From Candidatus Fermentibacterota bacterium (GTDB lineage Bacteria; Fermentibacterota; Fermentibacteria; Fermentibacterales; JCC-6), in contig JAUWJE010000129.1 in NCBI GenBank assembly GCA_030607835.1, positions 1 through 6,036 on the forward strand: 6,036 nt of DNA, given 5' to 3'. Position numbers and translations under genes: made by a program. Every line of letters starts with the position of its first letter. Position 1 is the stretch's first letter. The notes beneath the pieces were generated by a model. That model searched no databases. It worked only from the letters and a program-made list of their open reading frames with translations, and had not been told where the DNA came from. Below are positions 1 through 6,036 of the stretch, piece after piece.

Positions 1-1507
1 CGTACTAAGAACCCGGCTGGAAAACCTAATGCGCCGACCTGTCGCAAATGAAATAAATCTCAGAGAAATCGGATGGACAACCAAGGCCAGGCTGGTCAGG
101 CGCGAAGCGGTGAGAAAAGCTGTCAGCAGCGGCGCTCCCGCAACAGGTACACATCATATTCTTCTGGCTCTTTTATCAGTAGGAAATTGTCAGGCTTCAA
201 GCATACTTCGAGAGAAGGGTGTATTCCTGAAAGCTGCAGAAGATGCAGCCGCTGAGCTTCCCCTGCATATTGAATCCGACAGTGATTTAAAACAGAAACA
301 GACTCAGGAAATACCGGGAATTGATTATTTCTGCAGAGATCTGACAAAGATGGCTCAAGAGGGTAATCTTGATCCTGTCATAGGCAGAGAACAGCAGATA
401 AACAGAGTCATGCAGGTTCTATGCAGACGAAAGAAATCAAATCCGGTCCTCATTGGTGAGCCAGGTGTAGGGAAGACAGCTATTGTTGAAGGCCTTGCCA
501 GCTTGATTGCATCCGGAAAAACACCCAATCTTCTGGCGGGAAAGCGCGTTCTTGCTCTTGATATGGCTGCCGTTGTAGCAGGTACGAAGTATCGAGGACA
601 GTTTGAGCAGAGAATGAAGAAACTGCTGACTGAGGTTGCCGAATCCGGAGATATTATTCTTTTCATCGATGAGGTTCATGTTCTGGTTGGAGCAGGTGCC
701 GCTGAAGGTGCGCTTGATGCTGCTAATTTGCTGAAACCGGCTCTGGCAAGAGGTGAACTCCAGTGCATAGGAGCTACCACACTTGATGAATACAGGAAGC
801 GTATTGAGAAGGATGGAGCTCTTGAAAGACGTTTTCAGCCTGTTCCTGTAGATCCGCCGGGAGTATTGGAAACCATTGAGATATTGGAAGGCCTCAGACA
901 CAGGTACGAGGAGCATCACGGAGCAGTATACACTGATGAAGCTATTCAGGCATGTGCAAAGCTTGCCTCAAGATACATAAGTGGACGATTTCTTCCTGAC
1001 AAGGCAATCGATGTGATGGATGAAGCTGGATCCAAGAACAGAGTATCCCATTATAAAATACCGCAATACATACAGGATATGATTGATGAACTGACCGACA
1101 TACGGAGCCAGAGGCAGGAAGCATCCGGGAGGGAAGATTTTGAAGCAGTGCTTTCGCTTCGTGAACAGATGGAATCACTCGAGAAGAGATTGGCTGAAAC
1201 TCGATCAGCATGGCTGTCGGAGATCCAGATTACACCGGTTTCGGAAGATCAGGTAGCGGAAGTAGTATCCGATATGACGGGTATTCCAGTCAGCAGGGTC
1301 GGCAGAAGCGAGACTGTGGGGCTGCTTGATCTCGAGGATCGCCTTTCTGAAAGGATTGTAGGTCAGTCGGAAGCGATCAGAACAATATCCGGAGCGATCA
1401 GACGAAGCCGTGTCGGGCTCCGGGATATAGACAGACCCGCCGGGACTTTCCTGTTTCTGGGCCCTTCAGGAGTCGGCAAGACTGAAAACTGCGAGGATTC
1501 TGGCTGA
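1..1507 (+). CDS. clpC: ATP-dependent Clp protease ATP-binding subunit ClpC, N-terminal part (5'-partial, ends at a frameshift)
   Basis: Cytoplasmic AAA+ unfoldase that threads substrates into ClpP. The frame is open to the left edge: nine codons precede the ATG at 29, so that ATG is internal. Numbering from it, residues 17-76 match the second half of a Clp N-domain (GTHHILLALL), and the first repeat lies outside the window. D1 follows: Walker A GEPGVGKT 143-150, aromatic pore loop KYRG 187-190, Walker B LFIDE 211-215, sensor GATT 248-251 and arginine-finger region LERRF 265-269. The short linker carries a UVR-like helical motif (about 367-390), typical of ClpC and unlike the long ClpB middle domain. 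The D2 Walker A, GPSGVGKT 478-485, is complete. The frame then shifts and ends ENCEDSG at TGA 1505-1507. The rest of D2 continues in the next frame, so this is one gene broken once. The family assignment is secure; whether the break is real is not. Confidence 0.93.
   Translation, partial: VLRTRLENLMRRPVANEINLREIGWTTKARLVRREAVRKAVSSGAPATGTHHILLALLSVGNCQASSILREKGVFLKAAEDAAAELPLHIESDSDLKQKQTQEIPGIDYFCRDLTKMAQEGNLDPVIGREQQINRVMQVLCRRKKSNPVLIGEPGVGKTAIVEGLASLIASGKTPNLLAGKRVLALDMAAVVAGTKYRGQFEQRMKKLLTEVAESGDIILFIDEVHVLVGAGAAEGALDAANLLKPALARGELQCIGATTLDEYRKRIEKDGALERRFQPVPVDPPGVLETIEILEGLRHRYEEHHGAVYTDEAIQACAKLASRYISGRFLPDKAIDVMDEAGSKNRVSHYKIPQYIQDMIDELTDIRSQRQEASGREDFEAVLSLREQMESLEKRLAETRSAWLSEIQITPVSEDQVAEVVSDMTGIPVSRVGRSETVGLLDLEDRLSERIVGQSEAIRTISGAIRRSRVGLRDIDRPAGTFLFLGPSGVGKTENCEDSG
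1485..1488 (+). other. Frameshift site in clpC (one extra A in an A4 run)
   Basis: The sequence reads GGCAAGACTGAAAACTGCGAGG. With four A the frame reads KTENCEDSG and stops. With three A it reads KTETARILAEMVFG and joins the downstream ORF exactly where ClpC homologues continue. An indel at a homopolymer inside an otherwise intact essential-type domain is most simply a sequencing or assembly error, or a very recent mutation. The site does not resemble known programmed +1 sites: there is no slow or stop codon at the slip position, and re-pairing from GAA to AAA is poor. A run of four A is short for transcriptional slippage. Confidence 0.85.
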
Positions 1508-1508
1508 A

Positions 1509-2306
1509 ATGGTTTTTGGAGATCCGTCCGCGTTAATCCGAATTGATATGTCGGAATTCCAGGAGAGCTTCGCCGGTTCAAGGCTTGTAGGAGCTCCTCC
1601 AGGCTATGTCGGATATGACGAGGGTGGACAACTGACCGAAAAAGTTCGGCGAAGGCCTTATTCCATTGTACTTCTCGATGAGATAGAAAAAGCTCACACT
1701 GATTTATATAACATGCTGCTTCAGGTTATGGATTATGGTCGAATGACTGATAATTATGGAAGAGAGATCGATTTCACCAACACGATACTGATTATGACAA
1801 GCAACATCGCTTCCCGGGATCTTATTTCGGGAAGTAGACTTGGATTCTCAGCCGATGATAAAGATTCAGAAATTGAACGAGTAGATAGCATTATTCTTGA
1901 TGCGCTGAAGAATCGATTCAATCCGGAATTTCTTAACAGAATTGATGAGATTGTCGTATTCAATCAACTGGAATTCTCTGATATGGAGAAGATTGTGAAT
2001 CTTCAGATGAACGCTGTCAAAGAGAGGCTTTCTGTAATGGGTATCTCAATTTTACTTTCACCTGAAGCAATATCTTTGATAACTGAAGCTGGTTACGACC
2101 CTGAAGCAGGCGCCAGACATATCAGGAGAACGATAAGAAGGCTCCTTGAAGATCCTCTGACTGACGCAATACTCAGAAACGAGTTTTCTTCCGGTGATTC
2201 AGTGACTGCAGTCAGAGAAGAAAATAAAATTCTATTCAGAATTTCCGAAGATCGAAGTAAGGAAGAAATCAACACGAACACAATACATGGAAGAGTCGAG
2301 AATTGA
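1509..2306 (+). CDS. clpC: ClpC C-terminal part: rest of second AAA+ domain and D2 small domain (continuation after frameshift)
   Basis: This is the remainder of the preceding ClpC. The homologous frame already runs from 1488 (TARILAE, then the Met at 1509), so the ATG at 1509 is probably an internal methionine. Numbering from 1509, it has the pore loop GYVG 32-35 inside the signature GAPPGYVGYDEGG, Walker B VLLDE 54-58, sensor 1 TSN 97-99, a ClpP-docking tripeptide LGF 111-113, the arginine-finger segment PEFLNRIDE 139-147, and the sensor 2 motif GAR 201-203 in the small domain. No motif is damaged and no further stop occurs, which argues against an old pseudogene. Joined to the upstream part, about 767 residues are visible; B. 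subtilis ClpC has about 810, and the shortfall fits the missing start. Alone, this fragment lacks the D2 Walker A and could not be a normal ATPase. The stop overlaps the bamA start. Confidence 0.92.
   Translation: MVFGDPSALIRIDMSEFQESFAGSRLVGAPPGYVGYDEGGQLTEKVRRRPYSIVLLDEIEKAHTDLYNMLLQVMDYGRMTDNYGREIDFTNTILIMTSNIASRDLISGSRLGFSADDKDSEIERVDSIILDALKNRFNPEFLNRIDEIVVFNQLEFSDMEKIVNLQMNAVKERLSVMGISILLSPEAISLITEAGYDPEAGARHIRRTIRRLLEDPLTDAILRNEFSSGDSVTAVREENKILFRISEDRSKEEINTNTIHGRVEN
2289..2295 (+). promoter_or_regulatory. Ribosome binding site for bamA (supports the TTG start)
   Basis: GGAAGAG lies 7 nt before the TTG at 2303, inside the end of clpC. No in-frame ATG or GTG is near, and the TTG gives a protein that begins directly with a signal peptide. 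The site therefore supports this start and suggests translational coupling to clpC. Confidence 0.6.
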
Positions 2307-4537
2307 GATATAACTTCATTATTCTTCTAGTTGCTGTAATATCAGTATCGGTCGCTCTGGAAGTGGGATCGATTGATGTAACCGGCAACTCCTTTGTTAG
2401 TGACAGTCTGATAATACGTGTCTTCGGACTCAATCCGGGAGACACTTTTTCGGGCAGGGCTATTCAGCGTGGAACCTCAGATCTGTTCAATCTTGGATAT
2501 TTCGGCAGCATTGAAATTCAGGCTGATACTGTTGATGGTCTAGCTGATATACTTATTCTGGTCAATGAGAATCGGTTGCTCAGCGGAATCGAATTCATCA
2601 ATCCCGGTCATTTGAATGAAGATGATGCGCTTGATTCCCTTTCCTTCTTTCCCGGTCAGACTATCTCTCCCGGGCAGGTTGAGAGGGCTCGCAGGATAGT
2701 ACTGCATTTCTATGCGGAAAAACACAGGCATGATGCGACCGTCAATCCGAGATGGCTTGATCCTGATACTGGCAACAGGAGCGTCTTGCTGTTCGAGTGC
2801 GATGAGGGACCTGATATCAGAGTAGGGGAAATTAATTTCTTCGGGAATATCGCGTTCAACGATTCTAAGCTTCGAGGGCAGATGGACACTAGACAGGACT
2901 CCTTCCGGAGGTCCGGAAGATTCAGGGAAAGTGACTTTGAGGCTGATCTGGATACTGTAATAATCTACTACCGGAATCATGGATTTCCTGATGCAAAGAT
3001 TGTGGATGTGCAGCGATCCATGCTGGAAGACGGACGTCACCTGAAATTTGAGATCACTATTGAAGAGGGAGATTATTTCACATTCGGTAATATGTCATTT
3101 ACGGGTAATGAGGCCTTCTCCGATTCTGTTCTTGTATCCGTGCTTGATATAGATAATGGTGATGAGTACAATCAGGAGAAGCTGGATTCCTCGCTTTATA
3201 CCCTGTATGAGCTATTCCAGGAGAGAGGATACTTCTACGCTGGAATAGAGCCGATCGTCACAGAAGGTGAACTGCTGAATTCACTTGATGTTTCTTTCCT
3301 TATCCAGGAAGGTGAGAGAGCTCATATTCGCAGAGTGGATATCACAGGAAATACAAGAACATTTGATAATGTTATCAGAAGAGAACTGATAGTCTTTCCT
3401 GGTGATATGTTCCAGAGGTCCGCATTGATGAGAAGTTACAGGAATATTTTCTATACGAACTATTTCAGTAATGTAAATGTTGATTTTCAGTATATAGATA
3501 ATTCTCCAGACGTTGATCTTTTAATTGATGTCGAGGAGAAAACAACCGGGAAAGCGGGAATCGGGGCAGCATACGGAGGTTCTGATGGCTTCAGCGGGTT
3601 CGTTGAACTGGGAGAGACTAACCTTTTCGGACGTGGACAGGATCTTTCGCTGAATTACCAGTTCTCAAAGACAAAGCAGAATATCCATATCACATTTACA
3701 GAACCATGGTTTATGGATACTCCTCTCTCCCTTGGCGGTGAATTGTTCCACACAACGGACAACAGATCAGAATACGATAGGCGCAGAACAGGTGGTGCTG
3801 TTATTGTGGGGCGCCCTCTTCCATGGATCGATTACTCTTCAGCATCGATAAAGTACGTTCTGGAAAAAGTGAATGTTTACGACATAACAACGGATTCAAC
3901 AAGTTATTACTACTCTCTCAGAGATGAGGATTGGCCTAGATGGACCAGCAGCGTTCGATTGAATTTCACAAGGGACAGTCGCGACAGACAGGTGTTTGCA
4001 TCCAGCGGATCTCTGAACAGCTTGACCGCTGAGTTTGCGGGAGGGGTGATTGGTGGAGATATCGGTTTCCAGAAATATATGCTGGACACAAGCTGGTATG
4101 TTCCGGCATTCTGGAAGTTCATCTTCTTCCTGAGAGCTCGAGCTGGTGTGATTACTTCACTTGCTGGAATAGAACCTCCAGCATATGAGCTGTTCGAGCT
4201 TGGTGGAACAGGATTCTTTGGAGTGAGAGGGTATGGCTCACGCTCCATAGGTGCTATTGAAGGGTTTGAGACAGTAGGCGGAAGGTCAATGCTCATTCTC
4301 AGTGCGGAGTATAGATTCAGAGTAATTGATCAAATTCAGCTGTCTTTATTTGCTGATGCCGGTAACACATGGAGCTCCTGGTCATCCAGTGATTTCTCGG
4401 ATCTTAACAGGGGTGCTGGAATTGGTGTCAGAATTGAGGTTCCCATGCTTGGAATAATGGGATTTGATTACGCATATGGTTTTGATGGTCCTGACCGTGG
4501 CTGGGAGCCACACTTCCAATTCGGTACGACATTCTGA
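2303..4537 (+). CDS. bamA: Outer membrane protein assembly factor BamA (Omp85 family)
   Basis: Central subunit of the BAM complex, which folds and inserts beta-barrel proteins into the outer membrane. The start is TTG, overlapping the clpC stop by 4 nt. Residues 1-18 form a signal peptide with probable cleavage after SVA. Five POTRA domains follow at roughly 20-88, 89-170, 171-257, 258-338 and 339-413. Four of them open with the typical strand ending in GN (IDVTGN, INFFGN, MSFTGN, VDITGN); POTRA 2 has IEFINPG instead. Residues 414-744 form the 16-strand-type barrel, with the conserved loop-6 motif VRGYG at 641-645 and a C-terminal aromatic (GTTF). At 744 residues it is shorter than E. coli BamA (810), mostly in the barrel, which suggests short loops. 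The neighbours ompH and lpxD are the classical ones. TamA is the main alternative, but five POTRAs and this context favour BamA. Confidence 0.96.
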   Translation: MRYNFIILLVAVISVSVALEVGSIDVTGNSFVSDSLIIRVFGLNPGDTFSGRAIQRGTSDLFNLGYFGSIEIQADTVDGLADILILVNENRLLSGIEFINPGHLNEDDALDSLSFFPGQTISPGQVERARRIVLHFYAEKHRHDATVNPRWLDPDTGNRSVLLFECDEGPDIRVGEINFFGNIAFNDSKLRGQMDTRQDSFRRSGRFRESDFEADLDTVIIYYRNHGFPDAKIVDVQRSMLEDGRHLKFEITIEEGDYFTFGNMSFTGNEAFSDSVLVSVLDIDNGDEYNQEKLDSSLYTLYELFQERGYFYAGIEPIVTEGELLNSLDVSFLIQEGERAHIRRVDITGNTRTFDNVIRRELIVFPGDMFQRSALMRSYRNIFYTNYFSNVNVDFQYIDNSPDVDLLIDVEEKTTGKAGIGAAYGGSDGFSGFVELGETNLFGRGQDLSLNYQFSKTKQNIHITFTEPWFMDTPLSLGGELFHTTDNRSEYDRRRTGGAVIVGRPLPWIDYSSASIKYVLEKVNVYDITTDSTSYYYSLRDEDWPRWTSSVRLNFTRDSRDRQVFASSGSLNSLTAEFAGGVIGGDIGFQKYMLDTSWYVPAFWKFIFFLRARAGVITSLAGIEPPAYELFELGGTGFFGVRGYGSRSIGAIEGFETVGGRSMLILSAEYRFRVIDQIQLSLFADAGNTWSSWSSSDFSDLNRGAGIGVRIEVPMLGIMGFDYAYGFDGPDRGWEPHFQFGTTF

Positions 4538-4597
4538 CCTGTTCAGTTTGCTATGTCTTACGGATTCTTGAATATTCTGTAATGCGTTAATTTGTAT

Positions 4598-4604
4598 AGA
4601 GGAG
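4598..4604 (+). promoter_or_regulatory. Ribosome binding site of the ompH/skp gene (decides the start)
   Basis: AGAGGAG is a strong Shine-Dalgarno sequence 5 nt before the ATG at 4610. The alternative in-frame TTG at 4592 lies upstream of this site and would add six residues (MYRGAF) before the signal peptide, so the ATG is preferred. Confidence 0.8.
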
Positions 4605-4609
4605 CTTTT

Positions 4610-5122
4610 ATGAAGTCTTTACCATTGATTCTGATGACAGTTACCTGTACCTGTGTGATCTTCGCGCAGACAATCGCAGTTATCGATTCAGACAGAATAT
4701 TTGATACCATTGGAGAAGTAGCTGACGCGAAGGAACTGCTTGAAACAGAGATCGAGGAGTGGGAAGCGCATGCTGATTCCCTTCAGGATGAGATTGACGC
4801 GATTCAGACTGATCTTGACTATACTATGGTAATGAGCCCGGAACGGAGACGAGAGAGGGAAGCTCTTCTTGAGGAAAAATCGATTGAGCTTCAGGAATTC
4901 CTCGAATATATATTCGGACCGAGTGGACTTGTTGAATCCCGGAATGAAGAACTTGTTTCTCCGATTGTCGCAAATATCAATGAGGCAGTACAGGAAATCA
5001 GCAGGGAAGAAGGATACGATATCGTATTTGACACTTCGGCAGGCGTAGTTATTTTTGTTGAGAACGCATTGGATATAACAGATATGGTTCTGGAAAGGCT
5101 CTCAATAAGGGGCGAGAACTGA
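4610..5122 (+). CDS. OmpH/Skp-family periplasmic chaperone
   Basis: A 170-residue exported protein of the Skp/OmpH family, which forms trimeric, tentacle-like holdases that carry unfolded outer-membrane proteins to BamA. Residues 1-19 form a signal peptide with likely cleavage after IFA, leaving QTIAVIDSDRIF, the family's typical first strand and helix start. Residues 35-70 and 78-100 are charged, heptad-like helices, the expected coiled-coil tentacle. The C-terminal part has the family's closing pattern: a helix (EAVQEI), then GYDIVFD 135-141, a hydrophobic strand GVVIFV 145-150, and DITDMVLERL 155-164. E. coli Skp is 161 residues, so the length fits. The mature part is very acidic, about 39 D/E against 11 K/R, unlike basic E. 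coli Skp; the main basic cluster is RRRER at 79-83, probably near the tentacle tip. The position between bamA and lpxD supports the call. Skp or OmpH are equally valid names. Confidence 0.9.
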   Translation: MKSLPLILMTVTCTCVIFAQTIAVIDSDRIFDTIGEVADAKELLETEIEEWEAHADSLQDEIDAIQTDLDYTMVMSPERRREREALLEEKSIELQEFLEYIFGPSGLVESRNEELVSPIVANINEAVQEISREEGYDIVFDTSAGVVIFVENALDITDMVLERLSIRGEN

Positions 5123-5123
5123 G

Positions 5124-6036
5124 ATGAAGCTTTCCACTCTTGTGGAGAAGCTTGGAGGGCAGTTAGAGGGACCGGATGCGGATAAGCAGGTATCCGGTGT
5201 TTCAACGATTCAGAACGCACTTCCTGATCAGGTCTGCTACTATGGCAATCCTATCTACAAACGCTACCTGAAGAAAACCAGCGCTCTGGCGGTTATTACT
5301 GCTGAGCGGATTGAATCATCTTCAAGGAATATTATACTGGTTGACAAAGCATATCATGCCTTCAGAGAGGCATTAATCATCTTCACTGAAACAGTTGCTT
5401 CAGGATTTGAGGGAGTTCACCCGAGTGCTGTAGTGCATCCTGAAGCAATCCTTGCTTCTGATGTGTCGGTTGGCCCGAATGCTGTTGTTGATACCGAAGT
5501 CATCATTGGAAGAGATTCTTCAATCGGCGCGGGAACTATCATCGGTCCTGGAGTTCGCATAGGAGAAGCATGCGTGATTCATCCAGGTGTTGTGATTTAT
5601 CATGCTTCTGTTCTTGGTAACAGAGTCATTATCCACTCCGGGACAATTATCGGTTCAGATGGATTCGGATTTGTTCCTGATCCTGATGGGCATCTCAAAG
5701 TTCCGCAGAATGGGAATGTCGTCATTGAAGATGATGTTGAGATTGGCGCAGGATGCACCATAGACAGAGCTGTGATCGGAAGTACTGTTATTGGTAATAA
5801 TTCGAAACTAGACAATCTGATTCAGATCGCTCATAATGTTACCCTTGGCTCCGGCTGCCTGTTAGCAGCCCAGACCGGAATTGCCGGCAGTACTAGTGTT
5901 GGCTCCGGTGTTGTGTTTGGCGGACAAGCAGGTGTTGGGGGGCATATTAATATTGGGGATGGAGCTGTCATTGCAGCACAGGCAAGTGTTTCACGAGATG
6001 TCCCGGCAGGTGTTACCGTATCAGGATATCCCGCAA
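5124..6036 (+). CDS. lpxD: UDP-3-O-(3-hydroxyacyl)glucosamine N-acyltransferase LpxD (3'-partial)
   Basis: Cytoplasmic lipid A enzyme that transfers a 3-hydroxyacyl chain from acyl-ACP to the 2-amino group of UDP-3-O-acylglucosamine. The ATG at 5124 lies 1 nt after the upstream stop, with a purine-rich AAGGGGCGAG (5107-5116) before it, so the genes are probably co-translated. In all, 304 residues are visible and the frame is open at the edge; E. coli LpxD has 341. Residues 1-95 are the N-terminal uridine-binding domain, with NPIY 42-45 where E. coli has its UDP-contacting Asn and Tyr. From about 98 onward there are left-handed beta-helix hexapeptide repeats (HPSAVVHPEA, VIIGRDSSIGAG). Family signatures are GSDGFGF 177-183, TIDR 212-215, LDNLIQIAHNV 229-239 with the expected catalytic His237, and GGH 272-274 with a second conserved His. 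LpxA shares the repeats but lacks this N-terminal domain and these motifs. fabZ or lpxA would be expected downstream. Confidence 0.96.
   Translation, partial: MKLSTLVEKLGGQLEGPDADKQVSGVSTIQNALPDQVCYYGNPIYKRYLKKTSALAVITAERIESSSRNIILVDKAYHAFREALIIFTETVASGFEGVHPSAVVHPEAILASDVSVGPNAVVDTEVIIGRDSSIGAGTIIGPGVRIGEACVIHPGVVIYHASVLGNRVIIHSGTIIGSDGFGFVPDPDGHLKVPQNGNVVIEDDVEIGAGCTIDRAVIGSTVIGNNSKLDNLIQIAHNVTLGSGCLLAAQTGIAGSTSVGSGVVFGGQAGVGGHINIGDGAVIAAQASVSRDVPAGVTVSGYPA

Noticed and set aside
29..31. ATG at 29 as the true start of clpC
   Set aside because: The frame is open to the left edge, the nine upstream codons (VLRTRLENL) resemble the end of the first Clp N-domain repeat, and starting at 29 would leave half an N-domain.
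437..919. Antisense ORF of 160 residues, with other minus-strand ORFs at 2540-3040 and 3910-4296
   Set aside because: They lie wholly inside well-supported + strand genes, show no recognisable domain, and are rich in residues expected from reading coding DNA backwards.
1479..1511. Programmed +1 frameshifting in clpC
   Set aside because: No stop or rare codon sits at the slip point, the GAA-to-AAA re-pairing is poor, and I know of no such event in clpC. A single-base error or mutation is simpler.
4538..4609. Promoter, operator or terminator in the bamA-ompH gap
   Set aside because: TTGCTA (4548-4553) and AATATT (4571-4576) are 17 nt apart but match the sigma-70 consensus at only 4 of 6 positions each. 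TGTAAT at 4578-4583 has no good -35 partner. The palindrome GAATATTC (4570-4577) is too short to be an operator by itself. No hairpin with a T tract is present.
4592..4609. TTG at 4592 as the start of the Skp-like gene
   Set aside because: It lies upstream of the strong AGAGGAG site, which serves the ATG at 4610, and it would put six extra residues before a normal signal peptide.
1..6036. A novel defence, mobile or secondary-metabolite system
   Set aside because: Every long stretch is explained by four known housekeeping families. There are no repeat arrays, transposase or integrase genes, or unexplained coding regions.

Overview
The window looks like a chromosomal segment of a diderm (Gram-negative-type) bacterium. 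It carries bamA, an ompH/skp-type chaperone gene and lpxD in the order common to LPS-producing bacteria, preceded by a ClpC-type AAA+ unfoldase. ClpC with a UVR-like linker next to an outer-membrane assembly operon hints at a lineage outside the classical Proteobacteria, perhaps in the Fibrobacteres-Chlorobi-Bacteroidetes (FCB) assemblage or a related candidate phylum. That placement is an inference from gene content only. All genes are on the + strand and tightly packed.

Layout. Positions 1-2306 hold clpC, whose 5' end lies outside the window. Its reading frame is broken once, in a run of four A at 1485-1488, directly after the second Walker A motif. Removing one base restores a continuous protein with every expected ClpC motif, so it is annotated as two fragments of one gene. 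bamA (2303-4537) starts at a TTG that overlaps the clpC stop. A 72-nt gap, the only real intergenic space, precedes the ompH/skp-like gene (4610-5122). lpxD begins one base after that gene's stop (5124) and runs off the right edge with its frame open.

How they work together. The Skp-like protein would chaperone unfolded outer-membrane proteins across the periplasm, and BamA would insert them into the outer membrane. LpxD adds the second acyl chain in lipid A synthesis, supplying the outer leaflet. ClpC is a cytoplasmic unfoldase that feeds ClpP. Its overlap with bamA suggests co-transcription, but no direct functional link can be read from the sequence.

No RNA gene, mobile element, CRISPR array, convincing terminator or novel system is visible. 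The points most worth checking are the clpC frameshift, the clpC-bamA overlap, and the strongly acidic Skp-like protein.
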